NCBI RefSeq assembly: GCF_004357985.1
Contig: NZ_SMTF01000003.1
Span: forward strand, 62,001 to 126,000
Source: Luteimonas aestuarii
GTDB lineage: Bacteria; Pseudomonadota; Gammaproteobacteria; Xanthomonadales; Xanthomonadaceae
Reading direction: 5' to 3'
Length of the DNA: 64,000 nucleotides
The notes below the pieces were generated by a model. It was not told the origin of the DNA and ran no database searches. It saw nothing but the letters and a program-made list of their open reading frames with translations. Positions 35,712 through 46,631 of this stretch are shown here, piece by piece. A program made the translations under genes and the position numbers. How positions within the stretch are numbered: the first letter of the stretch is position 1; each line of letters starts with the position of its first letter.

Positions 35712-36686
35712 TTAAGGCGTGACGGGCGCGGCGTCGGGCCGCTCGCGACCGCCATCGGCCGCTGCATCCGGCAGCGACACCAAGGGCATTGCGCCACGCG
35801 GCAGGAAGCGCGGGTCGTAACCGGCGTCATCCCCTTGCAGCGACCCCGACAACTGGCCGTAGCCCACGCTGAAGGCCGAGTCGCTGGCTCCCGGCAGCAC
35901 CGCCCGCGGCCAAGGCCGCGGCTGCAACGGCGTCGGCGCCGGGAAGGCGCTGTGCGGATCGGCCAGGGCCAGCACCGGGGCGGGCGGGGCGATCGACGGA
36001 CCGTCGGCGACCGCTGCCGCAGGCGCCTGCCGCGTCGCGGCGACTTGTGGCGTGGTGCGCGCACGGCGTTCAGCGCTGCGACGCGGCGCTTCGGCAGCGG
36101 CGAGCGCCGTCGCCAGCGCGGCCGGGGCAAGCTCCAGCACATCAGGCGCGCCTGCCGCGGCGGGCGCAGGCGATGCGGGCACTTCGTCCGACCCGGTCAC
36201 GGCGACGGCCGAGTCACCACCACCGGCCAACCCGGCCGATGCCAGCACGGGCGATTGCCCGGGATAGGGTGCGATGTCGGCGTCATCGGTGAACAGGCGT
36301 GGCGCGAACACCGCCGCCAGTGCCACCGATGCCGCCAGCGCTGCGCCACCGCCCCAGCGCAGGCGCCGGCCGGATGCCGCAGCCATCGCAGGGGATGCCG
36401 CCATCTCCACCGCCACAGGCTCGGCAATGCCACGCGCCACGCGCGCGGCGAAATCGGAAGGCAGCAAGGCGTGGTGCTGCCCGCGCAGCATGTCGCCGCA
36501 GACCTGCCATCGATCCCAGCAGGCAGCCAGTTCGCCGTCGTGCTGCAACCGGCGCAGCATGAACTTGGCCTGGTCGGGCGACAGCTCGCCGTCGAGCATC
36601 GCCGACAGTTGTTGGCGGTGGTACGCCAGCAGCTTGTCCGGGTCCGGCGTGAGTTGCATCGCATCAATGTCGTCTGCGGGGCTCAT
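35712..36686 (-). CDS. rseA: Sigma-E anti-sigma factor RseA
   Basis: RseA holds RpoE at the inner membrane until stress proteases cut it. The 324-residue product has the cytoplasmic sigma-binding domain (LSAMLDGELSPDQAKFMLRR, then LQHDGELAACWDRWQVCGDM), a membrane span (GGGAALAASVALAAVFAPRL, about 112-131) and an Ala/Pro-rich periplasmic part longer than that of E. coli. It overlaps rpoE by 4 bp (ATGA). Confidence 0.92.
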   Translation of the reverse strand: MSPADDIDAMQLTPDPDKLLAYHRQQLSAMLDGELSPDQAKFMLRRLQHDGELAACWDRWQVCGDMLRGQHHALLPSDFAARVARGIAEPVAVEMAASPAMAAASGRRLRWGGGAALAASVALAAVFAPRLFTDDADIAPYPGQSPVLASAGLAGGGDSAVAVTGSDEVPASPAPAAAGAPDVLELAPAALATALAAAEAPRRSAERRARTTPQVAATRQAPAAAVADGPSIAPPAPVLALADPHSAFPAPTPLQPRPWPRAVLPGASDSAFSVGYGQLSGSLQGDDAGYDPRFLPRGAMPLVSLPDAAADGGRERPDAAPVTP

Positions 36687-37297
36687 CGCGTCGCGCGCTC
36701 CACGTTGTCTTCGTTGTCCAGCAAGGGCTTCATCTCCTGGTCGATCGCCTCGCGTGCGCGGAAGATCCGCGAACGCACCGTGCCGATCGGACAGTCCATG
36801 CGTTGCGCGATCTCTTCATAGCTCAGGCCATCGACCTCGCGCAGGGTGATCGCCAGCCGCAATTCCTCCGGCAAGGCTTCGACCGCACGCATCACCGTTT
36901 GTTCCAGCTGCTGCCGCATCAGTTCGCGTTCCGGCGTATCCGAGTCGCGCAGGCGGATGCCCGCATCGAACTGTTCGGCATCCTCGACATCGATGTCCGC
37001 GCCCGGCGGGCGGCGGTTGCTGGCGACGAGGTGGTTCTTGGCGGTATTCACGGCGATCCGGTGCAGCCACGTGTAGAACTGGGCGTCGCCACGGAAGTTC
37101 CCGATCGCGCGATAGGCGCGGATGAAGGTGTCCTGGGCGACGTCCTGGACTTCGCTCCAGTCGGCGATGTAGCGCCCGATCAGCGCCGCGATCCGGTGCT
37201 GGTACTTGCGCACCAGCAGGTCGAAGGCCGCGCTGTCGCCGCGCTGCACGCGCTTGACCAGCTCGAGGTCCAGTTGTTGTGTGTCGTTCTCGGCCAT
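36683..37297 (-). CDS. rpoE: RNA polymerase sigma factor RpoE (sigma-E)
   Basis: This is the envelope-stress sigma factor. The 204-residue protein matches the RpoE/AlgU subgroup: LVKRVQRGDSAAFDLLVRKY, VQDVAQDTFIRAYRAIGNFR and FYTWLHRIAVNTAKNHLVA in region 2; LPEELRLAITLREVDGLSYE and IAQRMDCPIGTVRSRIFRAR in region 4. The ATG at 37297 begins MAENDTQQLDLELVKRVQRG. A sigma-E-type promoter lies at 37341-37367, so the gene probably activates itself. rseA and mucD follow. Confidence 0.98.
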   Translation of the reverse strand: MAENDTQQLDLELVKRVQRGDSAAFDLLVRKYQHRIAALIGRYIADWSEVQDVAQDTFIRAYRAIGNFRGDAQFYTWLHRIAVNTAKNHLVASNRRPPGADIDVEDAEQFDAGIRLRDSDTPERELMRQQLEQTVMRAVEALPEELRLAITLREVDGLSYEEIAQRMDCPIGTVRSRIFRAREAIDQEMKPLLDNEDNVERATR

Positions 37298-37340
37298 CGG
37301 ACCGGGCTCCCTGCGGCGCCTGGCCATCCAGCCGGGCAAT

Positions 37341-37367
37341 GTGACCTTCGGCAGGGGTCGAAGTTCC
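37341..37367 (-). promoter_or_regulatory. Sigma-E-type promoter of rpoE
   Basis: On the leftward strand GGAACTT (37361-37367) is followed, after 15 bases, by GTCAC (37341-37345). This fits the known sigma-E pattern GGAACTT, 15-16 bases, GTC/TCT. Transcription would start near 37333-37336, about 40 bases before the rpoE ATG. It implies positive autoregulation. Confidence 0.78.
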
Positions 37368-37509
37368 CGCCCCCGTGTCTTCATCATCTGGGGATGGCCG
37401 CGCACCGCCGCAAGGGCGGGCTGGCGGCGTTTGAAACGGCGATTTGACGCCGCGCGAACATCCTCGGGATCATAAGGACCTCTTCCCGTACCGTAACGGA
37501 TGGTCCCGC

Positions 37510-39582
37510 ATGATTGCTGGCCTGGATGGTTTGCGCTTCAGCCACTGGCAAGCCGAGCTGCGCCCCGACGGCGTGCTCGTGCTGTCGTTCGACCGCGCCG
37601 GCGAGTCGGTCAACACCTTCGCGCAGGACGTGCTGATCGAACTCGACGCCCTCCTGGAACGGCTGGCGCTGGATCCGCCCGACGGCGTGGTGCTGCGCTC
37701 GGCGAAGGCGAAAGGCTTCATCGCCGGTGCCGATATCCGCGAGTTCGCCGAGTTCGACCGCAAGGGCACCATCGGCGATTCGATCCATCGTGGGCAGCAG
37801 GTGTTCCAGCGCCTCGCGGACCTGCCCTGCCCCACGGTCTCGGCGATCCACGGCTTCTGCATGGGCGGCGGCACCGAGATCTCGCTCGCCTGCGACTATC
37901 GCGTCGCCAGCAACGACCCATCGACGAAGATCGGCCTGCCCGAAGTGAAGCTGGGCATCTATCCCGGCTGGGGCGGCAGTGTGCGCCTGCCGCGATTGGT
38001 CGGCGCGCCCGCGGCGATGGACGTGATGCTGACCGGCCGCAACCTGTCGGCCAGGGCGGCGAAAGCCATGGGCGTGGTCGACAAGGTGGTCGAACCCGCG
38101 CTGCTGATCGACGAAGCGGCAAAACTCGCACTCACCGGCACGCAGCGCCCGTTCAAGCAGCGCTTCCTTGGCTGGTTCACCAACACCTGGCCCGTTCGCC
38201 AAGTGCTGGCGCCGATGCTGGTCAAGCAGGTGGCGCGCAAGGCGCGCAAGGAACACTACCCCGCCCCGTACGCGCTGATCGAAACCTGGCGGCGCAGCGG
38301 CGGCGGCACGCAGGCGAGGCTGCAGGCCGAGAAGAAGTCGGTGGTCAAGCTGGCCGGCACGCCCACGGCGCGCAACCTGACCCGCGTGTTCTTCCTGCAG
38401 GAACGGCTGAAGGGCCTTGGCGGCAAGGCCTCGCACGGCGTGTCGCACGTGCACGTGGTGGGCGCGGGGGTGATGGGCGGCGACATCGCCGCGTGGTCGG
38501 CCTACAAGGGGTTCGAGGTCACGCTGCAGGATCGCGAGCAGCAGTACATCGACAAGGCCATGGCGCGCGCGAACGAGCTGTTCGCCAAGCGGGTGAAGGA
38601 CGAGGCGAAGCGACCCGCGGTGGCCGCGCGACTCAGGTCCGACCTTGCCGGCGACGGCGTGGCACATGCCGACCTGGTGATCGAAGCGATCGTCGAAAAG
38701 GCCGATGCCAAGCGCGACCTTTACGCGAACGTCGAGCCCAGGCTCAAGTCCGATGCGCTGCTGACCACCAACACCTCGTCGATCCCCCTGGACGAACTGC
38801 GCGGCCACATCGCACGCCCGGCGCAGTTCGCCGGCCTGCACTACTTCAACCCGGTGGCGCTGATGCCGCTGGTGGAGATCGTGCGCCACGACGCGATGGC
38901 GCCGCAGACCGAGCAGCGCCTGGCCGCGTTCTGCAAGGCGCTGGACAAGCTGCCGGTGCCGGTCGCAGGCACGCCCGGCTTCCTGGTCAATCGGTTGCTG
39001 TTCCCGTACATGCTGGAAGCGGCCACCGCGTACTCGGAAGGCGTGCCGCCGGCCGCGATCGACAAGGCCGCGGTGAAGTTCGGCATGCCGATGGGGCCGA
39101 TCGAGCTGATCGACACCGTGGGCCTGGACGTGGCCTACGGCGTGGGCCAGGAACTCGCGCCCTTCCTCGGCCTGTCGATCCCGCCAGCGCTGTCCAATCC
39201 GCCCGAAGACGGCAAGCGCGGCAAGAAGGATGGCCAGGGCCTGTACACCTGGGAAAAGACCGACAAGGGCAGCAAGCCGAAGAAGCCGCCGGTGCCGAAG
39301 GATTACAAAGTGCCCGACGACCTGGAGGACCGCCTGGTCCTGCCAATGATCAACGAGGCCGTCGCCGCGCTGCACGACGGCGTGGTGGAAGACGCCGACC
39401 TGCTCGATGCCGGCGTGATCTTCGGCACCGGCTTCGCCCCGTTCCGCGGTGGTCCGATCCAGTATGTGCGCGAGACCGGCGCCGATGCCCTGCTCGCACG
39501 ACTCAAGGCGCTGCAGGCCCGCTACGGCGATCGTTTCGCACCGAAGCCGGGGTGGGATTCGCTGCAACCAGGGAGCGAGTGA
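37510..39582 (+). CDS. fadJ: Bifunctional enoyl-CoA hydratase/3-hydroxyacyl-CoA dehydrogenase (FadJ/FadB-like)
   Basis: A 690-residue fatty-acid oxidation enzyme. The N-terminal crotonase domain has the oxyanion segment KGFIAGADIREF and two acidic catalytic regions, GFCMGGGTEISLACDYRVA and GLPEVKLGIYPGWGGSVRLP. The dehydrogenase domain has the NAD loop VVGAGVMGGDIAAW, catalytic His in GLHYFNPVALMPLVEI and the C-terminal helical domains. It runs divergently from rpoE. The ATG at 37510 (MIAGLDGLRFSHWQAEL) is preferred over an in-frame ATG 66 bp upstream that would overlap the promoter region. No thiolase partner (fadI) follows. Confidence 0.92.
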   Translation: MIAGLDGLRFSHWQAELRPDGVLVLSFDRAGESVNTFAQDVLIELDALLERLALDPPDGVVLRSAKAKGFIAGADIREFAEFDRKGTIGDSIHRGQQVFQRLADLPCPTVSAIHGFCMGGGTEISLACDYRVASNDPSTKIGLPEVKLGIYPGWGGSVRLPRLVGAPAAMDVMLTGRNLSARAAKAMGVVDKVVEPALLIDEAAKLALTGTQRPFKQRFLGWFTNTWPVRQVLAPMLVKQVARKARKEHYPAPYALIETWRRSGGGTQARLQAEKKSVVKLAGTPTARNLTRVFFLQERLKGLGGKASHGVSHVHVVGAGVMGGDIAAWSAYKGFEVTLQDREQQYIDKAMARANELFAKRVKDEAKRPAVAARLRSDLAGDGVAHADLVIEAIVEKADAKRDLYANVEPRLKSDALLTTNTSSIPLDELRGHIARPAQFAGLHYFNPVALMPLVEIVRHDAMAPQTEQRLAAFCKALDKLPVPVAGTPGFLVNRLLFPYMLEAATAYSEGVPPAAIDKAAVKFGMPMGPIELIDTVGLDVAYGVGQELAPFLGLSIPPALSNPPEDGKRGKKDGQGLYTWEKTDKGSKPKKPPVPKDYKVPDDLEDRLVLPMINEAVAALHDGVVEDADLLDAGVIFGTGFAPFRGGPIQYVRETGADALLARLKALQARYGDRFAPKPGWDSLQPGSE

Positions 39583-39585
39583 AGA

Positions 39586-39639
39586 GGAACGAGAAACGAG
39601 AGGAAAAGCTCGCTCTCGCCTTCTCTCGTTCCTCGTTCC
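39586..39639. terminator. Bidirectional hairpin between convergent genes
   Basis: GGAACGAGAAACGAGAG (39586-39602) and CTCTCGTTCCTCGTTCC (39623-39639) pair at 16 of 17 positions around a 20-nt loop. It lies between the fadJ-like stop and the TPR-lipoprotein stop. Each strand lacks a long T tract, so termination strength is uncertain. Confidence 0.6.
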
Positions 39640-39645
39640 CCCGGC

Positions 39646-41352
39646 TCAGAGCCGCGACGCGGTGAGTTCGATGTCGGCGTTCTGCCACGCGGCGGCGAAG
39701 GCGCGCTCCGCGGCAGCGGCCTCCTTTGCCTTGTCCTGCACCCGCAGGCTCTGCGCAAGGCCGCGCAGCGACCAGCCGTTCTCCGGATTGCGTCGCAGTT
39801 CCTCGCGGTAGACCTGCTCCGCTTCGGCGGGACGCCCGGCGTCAAGCAGCACCACGCCCAATGTGTGCCGAACAGGCGCATGCCAACCGGGCGGCTCGTC
39901 GTAGGGAATGCCGTCCTCCACCGCGACCGCATCACGCAACGCCGCGACGGCCGCATCGTGGTCGCCGCGCGCGGCGGCAAGTTCGGCGGTCACGCTGCGC
40001 TCGGCGATCCGCGCCGCGTGCGCCAGCGGGTAGCGGTCCCAGACCCTCAGCGTTTCCATCACCGGATCGTCCGCCAGCGGCCGCAATGCGGCGAGATGGC
40101 GCTCGGCATCGTCCAGCCGTTGCTGCCGCACCGCGGCCATGCCTTGCGCGTAGTGCCAGATGGCGGTGACGTAGGGCAGGTCTTCGGCGGGATTGGGCGC
40201 GGCGGCGATCTCGTCCCAGCGGCCGAAACGCACGCGCTCGAACCATGGCGTCATCCAGTAGTGCTGCAGGCCGGCGAAGCCGTCCTCGCGCATCAGCTCC
40301 GGCAGGTCGGTGCGTTCGGCGGTCTGGCGCGCGGCCTCGCGCGCGATCGCACTGTCGCCTTCCATGCTGGCGGCGAACCACAGGAAGTGGTGGTTGTGGG
40401 GGACATAGCCCAGCGGATACACGCCCTGGGCATTGCCGCGGCAGATCGCGAGGTAGGCATCGTCGGCCTCGATCGCGCGCTGGTTCGCGATCACCGCATC
40501 GTGCCAGCGGCCGACCCGCGCGTAGATGTGCGCGGGCATATGGACCAGGTGGCCGGAACCGGGGACCAGTTCGCGCAGCCGGTCGGCGGCGGCGACGCCG
40601 CGCTGCGGATCGGCCGAGGCTTCCACGGCATGCACGTACAGGTGCAGGGCGCCGGCGTGGTCGGGGTCGCGCGCCATCACCGACTCCAGCACCGCGACGA
40701 TCTCCGCGGTATGGCCCTTCGGCCGCAGCGCTCCGTCGTAGTAGTCCCAGGGCTGCAGGTCCATCAGCGCCTCGGCATGCAGCACCGCCGCGTCGAGGTC
40801 GTCCGGGCGCTGCTGCATCAGCCTGCGCGTCGCCTCCGCATAGGCCTCGTCGAGCGGGCGGCGGTCTTCCGGCGGCTGCTCGGCGTAGCGCGCCGACAAC
40901 GCTTCGATGAACGCCTGCTCGCGCTCACCGGCGTTCGGCGCCAGTGCGCGCGCACGCTGCAGCCGGCTCCAGGCATCGGCGTTGTCGGCGGGATCCATGC
41001 CGGCGTTGACGTGCGGCCCCAACACCAATGATGCGCCCCACCAGCACATCGCGCATTCCGGGTCGAGCTCGGTCGCCTTGACGAAGGCGCGTTCGGCGGC
41101 GTCGTGGTTGAAGCCGTAGCCCAGCATCAGGCCCTGGTCGAACCAGCGCTGCACTTCGGGATGGTCGCTGGTCACCGGGAAGCTGTAGTCGCCCAGCCCA
41201 TCCAGCAGCACCGCGCCCACCGCGGCCATTTCCGGCGGCGACACCGCGGGTTCGGCATCCGCGACCGCTTGCTCCCTGCAACCGGCGAGAGCGAGCGCGA
41301 GGATGAGCGCGCCGGTGGCCCGGCACGTGGCGTCGAGGCGGCGAAGGACCAT
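39646..41352 (-). CDS. TPR-repeat lipoprotein
   Basis: A 568-residue protein with a lipoprotein signal peptide: a hydrophobic stretch GALILALALAGC with Cys25 as the lipid-modified residue. The rest is built of tetratricopeptide-like helices (HDAAERAFVKATELDPECAM, AIVAVLESVMARDPDHAGAL, GRPAEAEQVYREELRRNPEN). It contains His-rich loops such as GHLVHMPAHIYARVGRW and YVPHNHHFLWF that could bind metal. Related proteins are annotated only as TPR proteins, and no enzyme is assigned. Its place in the envelope is inferred from the lipobox. It is a single gene between the convergent fadJ and pilZ. Confidence 0.88.
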   Translation of the reverse strand: MVLRRLDATCRATGALILALALAGCREQAVADAEPAVSPPEMAAVGAVLLDGLGDYSFPVTSDHPEVQRWFDQGLMLGYGFNHDAAERAFVKATELDPECAMCWWGASLVLGPHVNAGMDPADNADAWSRLQRARALAPNAGEREQAFIEALSARYAEQPPEDRRPLDEAYAEATRRLMQQRPDDLDAAVLHAEALMDLQPWDYYDGALRPKGHTAEIVAVLESVMARDPDHAGALHLYVHAVEASADPQRGVAAADRLRELVPGSGHLVHMPAHIYARVGRWHDAVIANQRAIEADDAYLAICRGNAQGVYPLGYVPHNHHFLWFAASMEGDSAIAREAARQTAERTDLPELMREDGFAGLQHYWMTPWFERVRFGRWDEIAAAPNPAEDLPYVTAIWHYAQGMAAVRQQRLDDAERHLAALRPLADDPVMETLRVWDRYPLAHAARIAERSVTAELAAARGDHDAAVAALRDAVAVEDGIPYDEPPGWHAPVRHTLGVVLLDAGRPAEAEQVYREELRRNPENGWSLRGLAQSLRVQDKAKEAAAAERAFAAAWQNADIELTASRL

Positions 41353-41444
41353 GGCGGTCTCCAGGGACGGGCGACATCCACGGGAACGCGGCGACCCGCC
41401 GGCAGCGGCCACAGGAAGATGCACCCGACGCCCGCAAGGGGCGT

Positions 41445-41800
41445 CTACATCGTGTGGGTGGGCTTCTCGGCGTTGAGGGTACCGGCCAGCAGGGTTTCGA
41501 TCTTGCCGCGGACGTTCTCGCCTTCGGGCGTGTCGGCGAACTGCACGCCGACGCCCGCGGTGCGGGCGCCCTGCGCGCCGGTGGGCGTGACCCAGACCAC
41601 CTTGCCGGCCACCGGCAGGCGTTCGTTGGACTCGGGCAGGGTGAGCAGCAGGAAGACCTCGTCGCCCAGGAAATAACGCTTGGGCGTGGGCACGAAGATG
41701 CCGCCATGCTTCAGGTACGACATGTAGGCGTTGTACAACGCCGCCTTGTCCTTGATCGCGAGCGACAGGATGCCCTGTCGTGCGCCACCTGCAGTTGCAT

Positions 41801-41804
<4 letters not shown>
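41445..41804 (-). CDS. pilZ: PilZ domain protein (type IV pilus PilZ)
   Basis: A 119-residue single PilZ domain. IKDKAALYNAYMSYLKHGGI, FVPTPKRYFLGDEVFLLLTL and GKVVWVTPTGAQGARTAGVG are the signature of the PilZ subgroup needed for type IV pilus assembly. The RxxxR/DxSxxG motifs that bind cyclic-di-GMP are absent, as is usual for this subgroup. It overlaps the holB stop by ATGA; the holB-pilZ order is typical for pseudomonads and xanthomonads. Confidence 0.95.
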
Positions 41805-44441
<2,637 letters not shown>

Positions 44442-44480
44442 GCGGCGCCCCTGCTGGATGCGTGTCGATGTCCATGTCGC

Positions 44481-45854
44481 TCAGGATACCGTGCCCGGCG
44501 TTCCCGGCGGGTACAGCGCGGCCAGCATGCCGCGCGCCTTGGCACGGGTTTCGTCCAGTTCCTTCGCCGGATCGGAGTCGGCGACGATGCCGGCACCGGC
44601 GCGGAAGCGCGCCATGTCGCCTTCCACCTCGGCGCTGCGGATCAGGATGTTGAGGTCGAGGTCGCCATCGCGGTTCAGCCAGCCCATCGCGCCGGTGTAG
44701 GCGCCGCGCCCCACGCCTTCCAGCTCGGCGATGACCTGCATGCAGCGCACCTTCGGGCAACCGGTGATGGTGCCGCCGGGGAACACCGCGCCGATCACCT
44801 CGCCGGGCGTGGCATCGGCGCGCAGCCGGCCGCGCACGTTGCTGACGATGTGGTGCACGTGGGCGTAGCTTTCCACCGTCATCAGCTCGTCGACCTCGAC
44901 GCTGCCCGGCGTGCAGACGCGGCCCAGGTCGTTGCGTTCAAGATCCACCAGCATCACGTGTTCGGCACGTTCCTTGGGATGGCCGACCAGTTCGCGGATG
45001 CGCGAGGCGTCGTCGTCGCCGGCGAAACGCGGGCGGGTGCCGGCGATGGGTCGGGTCTCGACCACGTCGCCACGCACCGACACCAGCCGTTCAGGGGATG
45101 CGCTCACCACGGCCCAGCCATCGCCGGCGAACAGGCCGGCGAACGGGGCGGGATTCGCTTCGCGCAGGCGCGTGTACAGCCGCGCCGGGTCGAGCGGCGC
45201 ATCGAACCGCGCCTGCCAGCCGCGCGACAGGTTGGCTTGGAACAGGTCGCCCGCGGCGAGGTAGTCGAGGATGCGCCGGACGCCATCGGTGAAGGCGTCC
45301 GGCGCATCCTCGTGCACTGCGGTGGGCGGCATCCACGCCGGCAACGCAGGCAGGGCGCGGGCCGCATCCGCGTCGCCGACGATGCGATCCAGCAGGTGGT
45401 CGCTGCCGGTTTCGGCCACGGCCACGCACTCGCCGGTGGTGCGATCGCGGAGTACGGCTGCCGGGCAGCGGATCGCGATGGCGACGGGCAGGTGGCCGCG
45501 GGCCGCAGGTAGCTTGAGCACGGGTTCGACCTGGGCGGCCAGTTCATAGCCCAGGCACAGCGCCCAGCCGCCGCGGAAGGGCCAGCGGGGTTCCTCGCGC
45601 GGGATTCGCAGTGCCTGCCATTGCATGTCGAGTGCGGACAGGAACGGCAGGCCCGTGTCGGTTCCGGCGGCATCGCGCACGCGGCCATCGGCATCCAGTT
45701 GCAGGCGATCGCCATCGGCCATGAGCAGCATGTCCCAGCGCGCCTGCGCGCCACCCTGCGCGACCGATTGCAGCAGCAGCGGGTAGCGCGACGATGCCGC
45801 GCGTTGCAGTGCGAGCAGGTCGGTGTCGGGAAGGAGTTGACGGGTGGTCAGCAT
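44481..45854 (-). CDS. pabB: Aminodeoxychorismate synthase component I
   Basis: PabB converts chorismate, with ammonia from PabA, to 4-amino-4-deoxychorismate for folate. The 457-residue length suits PabB rather than TrpE. Motifs are ETRPIAGTRPRF, VDLERNDLGRVC, HHIVSNVRGRL, FPGGTITGCPKVRCMQVIAE and TGAMGWLNRDGDLDLNILIR. The PIAGT form has Ala where E. coli PabB has the covalent-catalysis Lys, so the mechanism may be closer to that of anthranilate synthase; the gene order supports PabB. No pabC follows: mltG is next after 39 bp. Confidence 0.9.
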   Translation of the reverse strand: MLTTRQLLPDTDLLALQRAASSRYPLLLQSVAQGGAQARWDMLLMADGDRLQLDADGRVRDAAGTDTGLPFLSALDMQWQALRIPREEPRWPFRGGWALCLGYELAAQVEPVLKLPAARGHLPVAIAIRCPAAVLRDRTTGECVAVAETGSDHLLDRIVGDADAARALPALPAWMPPTAVHEDAPDAFTDGVRRILDYLAAGDLFQANLSRGWQARFDAPLDPARLYTRLREANPAPFAGLFAGDGWAVVSASPERLVSVRGDVVETRPIAGTRPRFAGDDDASRIRELVGHPKERAEHVMLVDLERNDLGRVCTPGSVEVDELMTVESYAHVHHIVSNVRGRLRADATPGEVIGAVFPGGTITGCPKVRCMQVIAELEGVGRGAYTGAMGWLNRDGDLDLNILIRSAEVEGDMARFRAGAGIVADSDPAKELDETRAKARGMLAALYPPGTPGTVS

Positions 45855-45879
45855 ACTTTCGCTTCAGATTCATCCTAGG

Positions 45880-46108
45880 GAAAAGCGAAAGGCTTCCGCC
45901 TTTGGCGGGTTACTTTTCTTTGCTGGCCCAAAGAAAAGTAACCAAAAGAAATGGCCTTCCCCGACGAAGCTAACGTATCGCTTTGGCCTCGACGGGATTT
46001 TTCGACAGGACATCCCTGTCCTGTCGAAAAACGTCCGGCATCCCTGCCGGCCGCCCTCCGGGTCTTCCAGCAGTATTGCTGCTCAACGTGGATCAACAGC
46101 CCAACAGC
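45880..46108 (-). repeat. Structured repeat element, copy B
   Basis: Read leftward from 46108: GCTGTTGATCCACGTTGAGC, CGGAGGGCGGCCGGCA, hairpin 0 (CCGGCA, loop GGGA, TGCCGG; 46035-46050), hairpin 1 (TTTTTCGACAGGACA, loop GGGA, 15 bp, 45998-46031), linker with GTTAGCTTCGTCGGGGAAGG. Hairpin 2 follows (GGTTACTTTTCTTTG with its reverse complement, loop GGCCAG, 15 bp, 45908-45943), then CCGCC and GGCGGAAGCC. It is the most regular of the three copies. Confidence 0.85.
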
Positions 46109-46204
46109 CATCGTCCCGGCGAAAGCCGTAACCCAATGCCTTTTCCTACGACAACAGGTGAGCAATCGAAAGACGCCGGATCCCGGCTTTCGCCGGAATG
46201 ACAG
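46109..46204. repeat. Paired REP units between structured copies B and C
   Basis: A left unit ATCGTCCCGGCGAAAGCCG and a right unit GGATCCCGGCTTTCGCCGG followed by AATGAC are inverted with respect to each other. They belong to the GTCATTCCGGC family also found at 4905, 20353, 26143 and 46548. Confidence 0.75.
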
Positions 46205-46235
46205 TTTTAAGTTCTTCTGGCCAACCACGACGGAG

Positions 46236-46440
46236 CTTTCCAGACCCGTAGGGCGCCGCACAGGGGTGTGCGGCGTTTTCCGACCGAGCCAGGATGGCGA
46301 GTCGGAAAATCCCGACGTACTCTCCGCCCAATCGTTAGCTCTGTCGGGGAAGGCCCTTTTTCTTTGGTTCGTTTCTTTTTGGGCCAGCAAAAAGAAATGA
46401 ACCCGCCGAAGGCGGAAGCCTTTAGCTCTTCCGAAAAGAT
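46236..46440 (+). repeat. Structured repeat element, copy C
   Basis: It follows the copy B plan but with changed, still paired bases. Hairpin 0 is CGCCGCACA, loop GGGG, TGTGCGGCG (46254-46275). Hairpin 1 is TTTTCCGAC with GTCGGAAAA (46276-46284 and 46301-46309), enclosing GCCA-GGA-TGGC. The linker reads GTTAGCTCTGTCGGGGAAGG. Hairpin 2 is GGTTCGTTTCTTTTTG with CAAAAAGAAATGAACC, loop GGCCAG (46366-46403, one G-T pair). It ends with CCGCCGAAGGCGGAAGCC. Confidence 0.85.
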
Positions 46441-46547
46441 TCGATGTTGTCGCTGCAACAAACGAGAACCGCTCGCTTGCAATCCGGCCATTCCCGCGAA
46501 ATCGGCGCCCCGGGCAACTCATGCCTGCAGATCGACCACGAGGGCAC

Positions 46548-46575
46548 CGTCTCCCGGCGTTCGCAGGAATGACGG
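46548..46575. repeat. Single degenerate REP unit downstream of fabF
   Basis: CCGTCTCCCGGCGTTCGCAG continues with GAATGACGG; the outer CCGTC...GACGG ends pair. It lies 57 bp beyond the fabF stop and may shape the transcript 3' end. Confidence 0.6.
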
Positions 46576-46631
46576 GGTGAAACGATTGGACCAGACGCGT
46601 TCCAGGGGACGGCTCCCGCCCGCAAGAAGCA

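Larger units (their letters stand above)
45855..46631. other. 777-bp repeat-filled intergenic region between fabF and pabB
   Basis: This region has no gene. From left to right it holds structured element copy B (leftward), a REP pair, structured element copy C (rightward) and a single REP unit. The pabB promoter must lie in or near copy B, and any fabF terminator near 46600. Short open frames here are accidental. Confidence 0.8.

Noticed and set aside
37384..39567. A 727-codon leftward frame opposite the fadJ-like gene
   Set aside because: The rightward strand has full catalytic motifs; the opposite frame has none.
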